A program made the translations under genes and the position numbers. From PGZG01 sp046292765 (GTDB lineage: Bacteria; Pseudomonadota; Gammaproteobacteria; Pseudomonadales; Alcanivoracaceae), in assembly GCA_046292765.1 (NCBI GenBank), contig JBKBQA010000008.1:62001-126000 (forward strand): a stretch of 64,000 nt of DNA, in the 5' to 3' direction. Every line of letters starts with the position of its first letter. Within the stretch, counting starts at the first letter, position 1. Positions 33,175-41,224 of the stretch are shown here, piece by piece. The notes beneath the pieces are model-generated. The model was not told where the DNA came from, did not search any database, and saw only the letters and a program-made list of their open reading frames with translations.

Positions 33175-34406
33175 ACGTCCATTGCCTCAGGACTAGGAAA
33201 AAGCCTCTGCATCAGGCCCTTTTTGTGAAATTTGAGTGCGTCTAGCCTCTCCTCCTGTCTTGATATTAGAGCATCAATGGAGGCTAAGAAATCGGCTATC
33301 CTGTTCTGCTCCAAGAGCGAAGGATTAAGCAGAGGCACCTTTGCGAAGTCTTCGTAATAGAGGCGCAGCCTATCTTCAGTCAGACCTCTGGAATGAGCGG
33401 TGAGCGTTTGGAGCGTTCCCGGCAGTTTCAATTGAAAATAGAAAAAAAGTGGATTCACTCCGCACGGTTTCACTACGATGTAGGCCGGGCTGACCATGCA
33501 ATCTTCCGGGGCAACACCAAGGGCGCCTTGCCACATACGCATCATGTTATAAGCAAGATCACCTTTTCGTACCGTCTTGTTCGCTCTTACATCTGCAATA
33601 TCATCAATTCGACGATCCAGCGAGTCGCGAGGCACAAGCCCCTCCGTCATGGTTACCGAGTATATGGGGAGTCCAGGCTCACCTCGTTCGACTCTGTTGG
33701 AAAATATCTTCCCGGCCAAAATCGTAGGCCACTTCCCAGCCTTGCGAAACTCGGGAAAACGCAGGCGGGGGACGGTTTCGCCTTCGCGGGGGAAGAGTTG
33801 TTGCATCAGGCCTTTTTTGTGGGTTTTGAGGGCGTCGACTTTTTCTGCTTGGCCGGCGATCAGGGCGTCGATGGATGACAGGCAATCAGCGATTTTTTGC
33901 TGTTCTTCTGGCCTTGGAAGTAGAACAGGGATCTGCGCAAATGCTGGATACTTAAGATTCAGCGTATCTTTAACCAATCCTTGTGAGTAACGCCGAAACT
34001 GCTCAATAAGTTGACGTGTCTTAAAATAATAAGAATAGAACAGACCGTTAGCGGTGCCTGTTGGCTTGCACACCGTATATGCAGGGCTAATAATTCCTTC
34101 TCTGTCGGCATATGCGCTTCGCCCCTCCCACATTCTCATTGTGTTATATGCAATATCGCCCGGCAGAACCCTCAAATATCTGGACTTATCCGCACTGGCG
34201 TTACTCTTGCGGTTGCTTTCTTCTTGCGGAATTATTCCATCCTTATCAGTCAACGAAAGCAAAGGCAAAGAGTCAAATCCAGCCTCCTGTCGATTTTCAA
34301 ATAGTCCTCCCAAGATGTTCCGCTCCCACTCCCCCGCCTCGCGAAACTCTGGAAACCGGAGCTGAGGCACCAAGTCCTTTTTACCGCTCTTCTTTGTCTT
34401 ACTCAT
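33171..34406 (-). CDS. hsdS: Type I restriction specificity subunit HsdS
   Basis: The 411-residue protein has two target-recognition domains (about 10-165 and 205-360). Each is followed by a conserved helix repeat: EEQQKIADCLSSIDALIAGQ (central) and LEQNRIADFLASIDALISRQ (distal), both continuing to an HKKGLMQ-LFP ending. The two repeats show as about 100-base similar DNA at 33205-33300 and 33800-33915. The recognition domains define a split asymmetric DNA target that cannot be read from sequence. It overlaps hsdR by eight bases and prrC by four. Recombination between the repeats could swap specificity halves, but no spare half-gene is nearby. Confidence 0.95.
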   Translation of the reverse strand: MSKTKKSGKKDLVPQLRFPEFREAGEWERNILGGLFENRQEAGFDSLPLLSLTDKDGIIPQEESNRKSNASADKSRYLRVLPGDIAYNTMRMWEGRSAYADREGIISPAYTVCKPTGTANGLFYSYYFKTRQLIEQFRRYSQGLVKDTLNLKYPAFAQIPVLLPRPEEQQKIADCLSSIDALIAGQAEKVDALKTHKKGLMQQLFPREGETVPRLRFPEFRKAGKWPTILAGKIFSNRVERGEPGLPIYSVTMTEGLVPRDSLDRRIDDIADVRANKTVRKGDLAYNMMRMWQGALGVAPEDCMVSPAYIVVKPCGVNPLFFYFQLKLPGTLQTLTAHSRGLTEDRLRLYYEDFAKVPLLNPSLLEQNRIADFLASIDALISRQEERLDALKFHKKGLMQRLFPSPEAMDV

Positions 34407-37400
34407 ACGCCGCCAACCCCGAAATCTCGCGCCCCTGTGCCTGCTTCTTCAGAAATGGCACCAGTTCGTCCATCAGTGCAATCTCCGCCTTGCTGCGCGC
34501 CTTCCAGCCCAGCGCCAACGGCTCGAACAAGTCGCTGAGCTTTTCACCGTCAAAGATCATGCGGTCGAGTATGGCAGCAACAAAGGCTTTCAGGTTGTCT
34601 GCCGCCAGCCCGTGCCGGCCAGCCATGGCATTGAGCTCGTCATCGGCCTTTTGGGCCTTGAATTGCTGGTAGCCTTGCTTGATTTCGTCGGTGCTGTGAC
34701 CCTGCCCGGCCTTGAGGCTGTTGATGTAGGCGATGATGTCCTCGCGCTCGCCCATCAGGTTGCTGCTGGAGGTGAGCATGTTCACAAGTTGCTCGCGACT
34801 CATGGTTTGTTTTGAAGGCTTCTGCTGACTGAAACGGGCAATCAGGCCCATGATGTAGTCGTAGTCGATCAGCGCCGAGGAAAACAGCACGAACTCGAAA
34901 TCCAGTTGCTCGATGGCATCCTGGGCGTCGCTGGCCTGGGCGCCGGCTTTGCCCTGCTGTGCTTTCAGGCGCTGGGCGGTTTCCAGGTAGGAGCTGCGCA
35001 GGGCGCGCAGGTCGTCTTCAGGCAGCAGTTCGTTAATTTTCTGCTTTTGCACTTCGTCGAGATCGGTGTATTGATCCAGCTGGGTTTTCAGGCGCTGCAC
35101 TTCCTTGAAGTGCTTGATGAACTCGATGCGCGCGGTGTCGCCCTTGAGGCTGTATACCTCTTCGGGTTCGCACACCTTGTTGTCAGACACCTCGGCCGGT
35201 TCGCTACCGGTTTGCTGGGCGATGAATTGCGCCATGGCGGTAACCGCCTGCTCGTATTTGTCGATCACCTTGGGCGCCGGGTCCACCAGCCAAATTTCCC
35301 GCGAGCGGGAGGCGTCTTCGCCGGAGAACAGCGCAATGGCTTCATCCACCGATGGCTGTTGGCCACGAAAATCGAGGATGTTGCCGTAGGGCTTGGTATC
35401 GTTGAGTACCCGGTTGGTGCGCGAGAAGGCCTGGATCAGGCCGTGATATTTCAGGTTCTTGTCCACGTACAGGGTATTGAGATACTTGGAGTCGAAGCCA
35501 GTCAGCAGCATGTCCACCACGATGACGATATCGATCTTGTTGCTGTGGGCGTAGTCGCTGTTGGGATACTGTTGATCCTTGATGCGCTGCTGCACGTCCT
35601 GATAGTACAGATCGAACTCGTTGATGCTGTGGTTGGTGCCGTACTGACTGTTGTAGTCGGCAATGATCTGCTTGAGCGCGGCCTTTTTCTGTTCCGGCTC
35701 CTGCTGGTTGTCGGCCTTTTCCTGGGGCAGGTCGTCCTGCAGCTGTTTGACGTCCTTGTTGCCTTCTGCCGGCGGCGAGAAGACGCAAGCGATATTCAAC
35801 GGGGAGAATCCAGCATCTTTTGCCTTGCGCTCGGTCTGTACCTGCTTGAACAGCTCATAGTAGGAGATGGCTTGGTTGATGCTGGCCGTGGCGAGGACGG
35901 CGTTGAAGCGGCGCTGACTCGTGGCGGCGTCGTGCTTTTCCAGAATGGATTCGACCACCGCCAGCTGGGTCACTGCTTCATCGGGCCTGGCCTTTGATTT
36001 GCCCTTTGAATGGTCGCCAGCGCCTTTTGCCTGGGCAGCTTCCGGCTTGAAATAGTCGATATGGAAGCGCAGCACGTTGCAGTCATCAATGGCGTGGGTA
36101 ATGGTGTAGGCGTGCAGCTGCTTTTCAAAGATGTCCCTGGTGGTCTTGTAGGAGCCTACCGTGCCGTCGATCTGCTTGTAGCTGGCGTTGTCTTCAAAGA
36201 TCGGCGTGCCGGTAAAGCCGAACAGCTGGGCCTTGGGGAAGAACGCCTTGATGGCCTGGTGGTTGTCGCCAAACTGGGATCGGTGGCACTCGTCAAAGAT
36301 GATGACGATGCGCTTGTTGCGCAACGGTTCCAGTCGCTCCTTGTAGGTCAGCTTGCCTTTTTCCTTGTGCTGCCGGGCTTTCCTGCTGGTTTCATCCAGC
36401 GCCAGGCCGAGTTTCTGGATGGTGGTGACGATGACCTTGTCGGCGTAGTCCTCGGACAGCAGACGGCGCACCAGGGTTTCGGTGTTGGTGTTTTCCTCGA
36501 CGCAGCCTTCCTGGAATTTATTAAATTCCTCGCGGGTCTGGCGATCGAGGTCCTTGCGGTCGACGACGAACAGGCATTTTTCGATATCCGGGTTATCCTT
36601 CAGCAGCGTGGAAGCCTTGAAGGAGGTCAGCGTCTTGCCGCTGCCAGTGGTGTGCCAGATGTAGCCGTTACCCCGGTTCTGGTGGATGCAGTCGACAATC
36701 GCCTTGACCGCATAGATCTGGTAGGGACGCATGATCATCAGCTTCTGTTCGCTGGCCACCAGCACCATGTAGCGGCTGATCATCTGGCCCAGAGTGCATT
36801 TGGCCAGAAAAGTGTCAGCAAAGTCGTCCAAGTGGGTGATCTTGCGGTTGTCTTCGCTGGCCAGCTGGTAGATGGGCAGAAAACGCTCATCGGCATTGAA
36901 GGCAAAGTGCTGGCTGTGGTTGTTGGCGAAGTAATACGTATTGCTGCGATTGCTGACGACAAACAGCTGCATGAAGCACAACAGCGTGTTGGTATAACCG
37001 TTGCCGGGGTCGTTCTTGTAATGGACGATCTGCTCCATGGCGCGGCGCGGGTTGATACCGAGGGTTTTCAGCTCAATCTGCACCATGGGCAGGCCGTTGA
37101 TCAACAGGATCACATCGTAGCGGTGATGGCTGTTGTCGGTGTTGATGCGCAGCTGGTTGATGACTTCGAAATCGTTTTTGCACCAATCCTTCAGGTTAAC
37201 CAACATGTAATGCAGCGGCGTGCCATCCTCGCGCTGGAAGTAGCCGTATTCGCGCAGGGTTTTGGCGGCTTGAAACACATCGGCATTGATAATTTCATCG
37301 CGCAGGCGGGCGAACTCGGCATCCGTGAGGCGCACATGGTTGAGCGCCTCGAACTTCTCGCGGAAGTTCTGCTCAAGGCTGGCCTTGTCGCGAATGTCCG

Positions 37401-37473
37401 GGCGGTAGATGTATTTGAGCTCTTCGAGCTTTTTGATCAGGGATTGCTCAATGTCGCCTTCCTTCAAGGTCAT
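34399..37473 (-). CDS. hsdR: Type I restriction endonuclease motor subunit HsdR
   Basis: The 1024-residue subunit has a nuclease domain of the PD-(D/E)xK type: Asp120 in HHRYDVILLINGL, then Glu134 and Lys136 in QIELKTLG. Two RecA-like motor domains follow: Walker A TTGSGKT (275-281) and DECH box (394-397) in IIFDECHRSQFG, plus SAT-like FTGTPIF and a later QAFSRTNR. A C-terminal helical assembly domain binds the methylase. It translocates unmethylated DNA and cuts at collision. No frameshift or missing motif is seen. It begins the operon hsdR-hsdS-prrC-AlbA; the leader has only a weak AGG ribosome site. Confidence 0.96.
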   Translation of the reverse strand: MTLKEGDIEQSLIKKLEELKYIYRPDIRDKASLEQNFREKFEALNHVRLTDAEFARLRDEIINADVFQAAKTLREYGYFQREDGTPLHYMLVNLKDWCKNDFEVINQLRINTDNSHHRYDVILLINGLPMVQIELKTLGINPRRAMEQIVHYKNDPGNGYTNTLLCFMQLFVVSNRSNTYYFANNHSQHFAFNADERFLPIYQLASEDNRKITHLDDFADTFLAKCTLGQMISRYMVLVASEQKLMIMRPYQIYAVKAIVDCIHQNRGNGYIWHTTGSGKTLTSFKASTLLKDNPDIEKCLFVVDRKDLDRQTREEFNKFQEGCVEENTNTETLVRRLLSEDYADKVIVTTIQKLGLALDETSRKARQHKEKGKLTYKERLEPLRNKRIVIIFDECHRSQFGDNHQAIKAFFPKAQLFGFTGTPIFEDNASYKQIDGTVGSYKTTRDIFEKQLHAYTITHAIDDCNVLRFHIDYFKPEAAQAKGAGDHSKGKSKARPDEAVTQLAVVESILEKHDAATSQRRFNAVLATASINQAISYYELFKQVQTERKAKDAGFSPLNIACVFSPPAEGNKDVKQLQDDLPQEKADNQQEPEQKKAALKQIIADYNSQYGTNHSINEFDLYYQDVQQRIKDQQYPNSDYAHSNKIDIVIVVDMLLTGFDSKYLNTLYVDKNLKYHGLIQAFSRTNRVLNDTKPYGNILDFRGQQPSVDEAIALFSGEDASRSREIWLVDPAPKVIDKYEQAVTAMAQFIAQQTGSEPAEVSDNKVCEPEEVYSLKGDTARIEFIKHFKEVQRLKTQLDQYTDLDEVQKQKINELLPEDDLRALRSSYLETAQRLKAQQGKAGAQASDAQDAIEQLDFEFVLFSSALIDYDYIMGLIARFSQQKPSKQTMSREQLVNMLTSSSNLMGEREDIIAYINSLKAGQGHSTDEIKQGYQQFKAQKADDELNAMAGRHGLAADNLKAFVAAILDRMIFDGEKLSDLFEPLALGWKARSKAEIALMDELVPFLKKQAQGREISGLAAYE

Positions 37474-37738
37474 CCTGTTTACTCTTTCTGGATTGCTACT
37501 GACTGCTGACCGCGTACCGCTATCGGACCGGCGTGCATTGTACTCTGTTATTTGAATCTGGGCGCCTCGGCATTCCGCCGGGAAAATGCTTCAGTCTGTG
37601 TGTGCTTATACTGTACAAACCCCCAGTCAACAACCCCGCCCACCCTGTCACCCGTCGACATCTTTCTCCCCCCTGTGTACTGGCGCGAAAAGCAGCGCAG
37701 AATAGACTGCCTTCGTTCCTGACAACCGGAGAAGCAGC
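37474..37738. other. Divergent control region, hsdR and Acr1-like SDR
   Basis: This 265-base stretch separates hsdR from the Acr1-like gene on the other strand and must hold both promoters. A GGAG site precedes the SDR start. CTGT-N8-CCAG at 37611-37626 is one base from the SOS consensus but lies mid-region without clear promoter context. Confidence 0.4.
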
Positions 37739-38737
37739 ATGTCACGACGAATCACTCTTGGCGGTATTGCCCTTGGCGTGCCGGATCTGCGGCCCCATGC
37801 GAAGCGCTTTTTGGAAAGCGCGGCCCGCGGGGCGCACCTGCGGCTGATGCCGAATGCGGCGCTGCGACATCGGGTGCAGGGCAAGGTGGTGCTGATTACT
37901 GGGGCCAGTTCCGGCATTGGTGCCGGGGTGGCGCACAAGCTGGCTGAGGCCGGTGCCACGGTGCTGCTGACGGCGCGGTCGATTGATGCGCTGGAGGATC
38001 TGGCGGCGAAGATTCGTGATAACGGCGGTGAGGCGGTGGCCTACCGGGCCGATATTGCCGATCTCGACGACTGCGACCGGCTGTGCCAGAAGGTGCTGGA
38101 GGATCATGGCCGGGTCGACATCCTGATCAATAATGCCGGCCGCTCGATCCGTCGTTCGGTGGTGTATTCGCTGGAGCGCTTCCACGATTACCAGCGCACC
38201 ATGCAGCTGAACTATTTCGGCGCCATCCGCCTGGCCATGAACCTGATTCCGTCGATGAAGGACAACGGTGACGGCCACATTATCAATGTCACCACGGTTG
38301 GCGTGTTCAACGGCGTGCCGCGTTTCTCGGCTTACCTGGGCTCGAAGTGCGCGCTGGAGGGCTGGACCATGGCGGCGCAGAACGAGCTTTTGCATACCGG
38401 CGTCAGCTTTACCCTGATGAACTACCCGCTGGTGCGCACGCCGATGATCGCGCCGACCAAGATCTACGATTACTTCCCGGCGATGAGCCCGGAGAAGGCG
38501 GTGGACTGGATGTGCGAGGCGATTGTCACCCGGCCGAAGCGCAAGGTGACGGCGTTTGGCCTGTTTGCACAGGGCATGTACACGGTGCTGCCGAAGACCG
38601 CCGAGCTGATCGTGAACACCGGCTACCAGATCGTGCCGGAGTTTTTCGGCAAGGAAGAACAGGGCTCTGGCGGTAAGTCGTCACTTACCAGCGAGGAGGC
38701 CGACAGCAATGTCCGGCCGCTGCGCCGGCGCAAGTAG
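37739..38737 (+). CDS. Acr1-like fatty acyl reductase (short-chain dehydrogenase)
   Basis: The 332-residue protein matches the Acinetobacter Acr1 type, which reduces acyl-CoA to aldehyde. GASSGIG lies at 55-61, then NNAGRSIRRSVVYSLERFHD, NYFGAIRLAMNLIP and YLGSK with Tyr199 and Lys203, and RTPMIAPTKIYDY near the C-terminus. These segments are very close to the C-terminal domain of the 670-residue reductase at 19461. One oddity: the catalytic serine position, 13 before the tyrosine, is Thr186 (INVTTVG), where that reductase has Ser. Threonine can sometimes replace serine, but the change may alter activity. It leads a cluster with an alcohol oxidase. Confidence 0.88.
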   Translation: MSRRITLGGIALGVPDLRPHAKRFLESAARGAHLRLMPNAALRHRVQGKVVLITGASSGIGAGVAHKLAEAGATVLLTARSIDALEDLAAKIRDNGGEAVAYRADIADLDDCDRLCQKVLEDHGRVDILINNAGRSIRRSVVYSLERFHDYQRTMQLNYFGAIRLAMNLIPSMKDNGDGHIINVTTVGVFNGVPRFSAYLGSKCALEGWTMAAQNELLHTGVSFTLMNYPLVRTPMIAPTKIYDYFPAMSPEKAVDWMCEAIVTRPKRKVTAFGLFAQGMYTVLPKTAELIVNTGYQIVPEFFGKEEQGSGGKSSLTSEEADSNVRPLRRRK

Positions 38738-38750
38738 GGTCTATGGGGGC

Positions 38751-38800
38751 TTTGGCTTGCCTGATGCTGCAGCGGAAGCTGCGCGATAGGACAAGCCAAA
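38751..38800 (+). other. Structured hairpin between the Acr1-like and GMC genes
   Basis: TTTGGCTTG (38751-38759) pairs perfectly with CAAGCCAAA (38792-38800). Inside, GCAGC-GGAA-GCTGC makes a second stem with a GNRA-type loop. The element lies just after the SDR stop and 27 bases before the GMC start. It may be a processing or attenuation structure. Confidence 0.45.
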
Positions 38801-38826
38801 AGTACTAGATCGGCTACACTCGGAGC

Positions 38827-40761
38827 ATGACTGAAGCCCTGACTGACATCCTGCCCGACCTGCCGCGCCCGGATACCGCCCGGGCGCTGGTGCAGGCCAT
38901 GCTGCCCGCCGGCGAGCAATTGCCGGCCGCCGATGCCGACCGTCTGTGTGCCACGGTGTCCGGCTATCTGGAGGGCCGCCCCGGTTTTCGTCGCTTGCTC
39001 ACCGCCAGCCTGGCCTGGCTGGAAAGCCGTTCCCTGTTCAGCCATGGCAAACGCTTTAGCCGCCTGAGCCCGGAGCAGCGCGGGGCGCTGTTGTCGAACC
39101 TGTCCGGCACGCTGGTTAGCGGCCATCTGTTGCGGGCACTGGCAGCGCCGTTCAAGGCCGCCTGGCTGCTGGATGACGATACCCAGCGCCGGGTGGGCAG
39201 CCGCCCGCCGGTGCAGGTGCCAAAACAGATCGAGGCGTTCCGCTGGCAGGCGCAGGTCAGCCCGGCCCGGGAGATGGAAGAAGACACCGAGCTGGAGGCC
39301 GATGTGGTGGTGATCGGCACCGGCGCCGGCGGCGCGGCAGCGGCTTACGAGCTGGCCAGCCGTGGCCTGGCCGTGGTGATGATTGAGGAAGGCGAGTACT
39401 ACAACCGCACCCATTTCAACGGCAAGCTCACTGACACCATCGCCAAGCTGTATCGCGGCCTTGGCGCCACCACGGCGCTGGGTAATGTGACTATTCCGGT
39501 GCCGATCGGCCGCAGTGTTGGCGGCACCACCACGATCAATTCCGGCACCTGTTTGCGCACCCCGAATGCGGTGCTGGCGCGCTGGCAGAATGAATTCGGT
39601 TTAACCGATCTGACGCCGGAAAATCTTGATCCGTTTTTTGCCAGCGTTGAGGAAGTGATTAACGTGACGCCGGCGGAGAGCAAATACGTCGGCGAAATCG
39701 GCAATGTGATTGCCGACGGCGCCCGCAAGATCGGCCTCACCAAACTGCACAACCTGCCGCGCAACGCCAAGGGCTGTGATGGCCAGGGCCTGTGCCAGTT
39801 CGGCTGCCCCACCGATGCCAAGCAATCCACCAATGTCAGTTACGTGCCGCGGGCGCTGGATCGCGGTGCATTTCTGTTTACCGGTTTCCGTGCGGAGAAG
39901 TTGTTGCACCGCCAGCAGGTGCTGGATGGCGTGATCGCCACCGGCAAACGCGACGATGGCAGCATTGTTCGACTGACCGTACGCGCGCCGAAAGTGGTGG
40001 TGGCCATGGGCAGCCTGCTGACGCCGCTGTTTCTGAAGCAGAATGGCGTGCGCAATCCGCATCTTGGCCGGCACCTGACGATTCATCCGGCCGGCGTAGT
40101 GAATGCGGTGTTCCCGGAGCGTGAGTTCGCCAATTCGCAAACTATTCCGCAGGGTTTTGGGGTCGGTGATTTTGCCGAACAGGGTTTGATGTTCGAGGGC
40201 GGCACCATTCCGTTTGCCGGCCATGGTTTGTTCAGCAATCTGTATGGCCGCGAGTTTGTTCGTTTCTGCGAGCGTTACCAGCACACCGCCTATTTCGGTT
40301 TCATGATCCGCGATACCAGCGAGGGCCGGGTGCGGCGCGGCCCGCATCGTGATCTGCCGTGGATCAGCTACCAGATGAACGATCAGGATTTCAGCCTGTT
40401 TCGGAAAGGCATTGAAACGCTGGCGCGGATTTATCTGGCTGCTGGCGCGCAGGAAGTATTGATTCCGGGGCTTAACCGGCTGATTACGGTACGCAATGAA
40501 CAGGAGCTGGCGAGCTTTATGGCGCGCAAGCACAAACCGAAAGACTTCCTGATGAGCGCCTATCATCCGCTTGGCACCGCGCGCATTGCCGCCGATGCCA
40601 GCCGCGGTGTGTGCGGACCGGATCATCAGGTGTTTGGCTGGAACGGCCTGTATGTGATGGATGGCAGTAGCGTACCGACCAGTCTCGGTGCCAATCCTCA
40701 GGTCACCATCATGACGCTGGCTGCCCGTGCCGCGTCGAAACTTGCAGACTCACTCTTATAA
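38827..40761 (+). CDS. GMC oxidoreductase, long-chain fatty alcohol oxidase-like
   Basis: The 644-residue flavoprotein carries an N-terminal region of about 150 residues (gluconate-2-dehydrogenase subunit-3-like helices). The FAD-binding VVIGTGAGGAAAAYELASRG follows (GTGAGGA at 164-170), and the FAD ring motif is RSVGGTTTINSGTCLRTP. It also has the cysteine-rich segment KGCDGQGLCQFGCPTDAKQS (Cys317, Cys323, Cys327), as in long-chain alcohol oxidases. The catalytic His/Asn pair appears in SAYHPLGTARI and LGANPQVTIMTLAARAAS. Plant and bacterial relatives oxidise fatty alcohols to aldehydes. Next to an Acr1-like reductase, interconversion of fatty aldehyde and alcohol is the likely theme. The electron acceptor is unknown. 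Confidence 0.88.
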   Translation: MTEALTDILPDLPRPDTARALVQAMLPAGEQLPAADADRLCATVSGYLEGRPGFRRLLTASLAWLESRSLFSHGKRFSRLSPEQRGALLSNLSGTLVSGHLLRALAAPFKAAWLLDDDTQRRVGSRPPVQVPKQIEAFRWQAQVSPAREMEEDTELEADVVVIGTGAGGAAAAYELASRGLAVVMIEEGEYYNRTHFNGKLTDTIAKLYRGLGATTALGNVTIPVPIGRSVGGTTTINSGTCLRTPNAVLARWQNEFGLTDLTPENLDPFFASVEEVINVTPAESKYVGEIGNVIADGARKIGLTKLHNLPRNAKGCDGQGLCQFGCPTDAKQSTNVSYVPRALDRGAFLFTGFRAEKLLHRQQVLDGVIATGKRDDGSIVRLTVRAPKVVVAMGSLLTPLFLKQNGVRNPHLGRHLTIHPAGVVNAVFPEREFANSQTIPQGFGVGDFAEQGLMFEGGTIPFAGHGLFSNLYGREFVRFCERYQHTAYFGFMIRDTSEGRVRRGPHRDLPWISYQMNDQDFSLFRKGIETLARIYLAAGAQEVLIPGLNRLITVRNEQELASFMARKHKPKDFLMSAYHPLGTARIAADASRGVCGPDHQVFGWNGLYVMDGSSVPTSLGANPQVTIMTLAARAASKLADSLL

Positions 40762-40771
40762 GGAGCACACC

Positions 40772-41224
40772 ATGGCCACCGGACTTCTGCTTTGCGAAAC
40801 CATGAGCGGCGATCTGATTCTTGATCGTGATGGCATCAGCCGCCCGTTTGCGTTCTCGATCCGCGCTTTTACTACAAAAATTTTCAGCCTCAGCGCGCCG
40901 CGTTATTTCCGTGGCGTAGTCACGCTGAATGATGGCCAGTATCCGTGCCGTGGGGAGCTCACCATTCAGATGTCCGGGCCGCACTACTGGCTGGAGTTCA
41001 ATCACCCGGAACTGGGTGCGGTTCGTGCCGAAGGCCAGAAAGAATATGGCAAGAATGGCCTGCTGCGCTCACTGATTACCTGCCCGCTGGTGATCAGCAG
41101 CAATGGCAAGACGATTGGTCAGGCGGAAGTAGCGTATCGCGAGTCGATGCTGGCGTTTCCGTTCAAGGCGATCCGCTTTGTCGATGAAGGCAAGGCCTTC
41201 GACATGGTCGGCAGCGCGTCATGA
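40772..41224 (+). CDS. Small beta-rich protein of unknown function in the lipid cluster
   Basis: The 150-residue product starts at the ATG at 40772 with AAGGAG seven bases before it, ten bases after the oxidase stop. It is beta-rich and has lipocalin-like pieces: FSIRAFTTKIFSLSAPRYFRGV, GELTIQMSGPHYWLEF and YRESMLAFPFKAIRFVDEG. There is no signal peptide. I cannot name the family. Its stop overlaps the next gene's start by four bases (ATGA), so the pair is co-translated and probably works together with the next gene, an AttH-like protein. Confidence 0.75.
   Translation: MATGLLLCETMSGDLILDRDGISRPFAFSIRAFTTKIFSLSAPRYFRGVVTLNDGQYPCRGELTIQMSGPHYWLEFNHPELGAVRAEGQKEYGKNGLLRSLITCPLVISSNGKTIGQAEVAYRESMLAFPFKAIRFVDEGKAFDMVGSAS

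Noticed and set aside
33205..33915. Direct DNA repeats as a mobile-element footprint
   Set aside because: They are the central and distal conserved regions of HsdS, expected within every such gene.
36010..37509. A 499-codon open frame on the plus strand opposite hsdR
   Set aside because: It is antisense to an intact HsdR with all motifs, its protein is a low-diversity run of hydrophobic and valine-rich residues, and the high GC content of third positions explains the lack of stops.
37611..37626. CTGT-N8-CCAG between hsdR and the Acr1-like gene as a LexA site
   Set aside because: One mismatch in a key base, no adjoining promoter box, and no reason for SOS control. Chance occurrence is likely.
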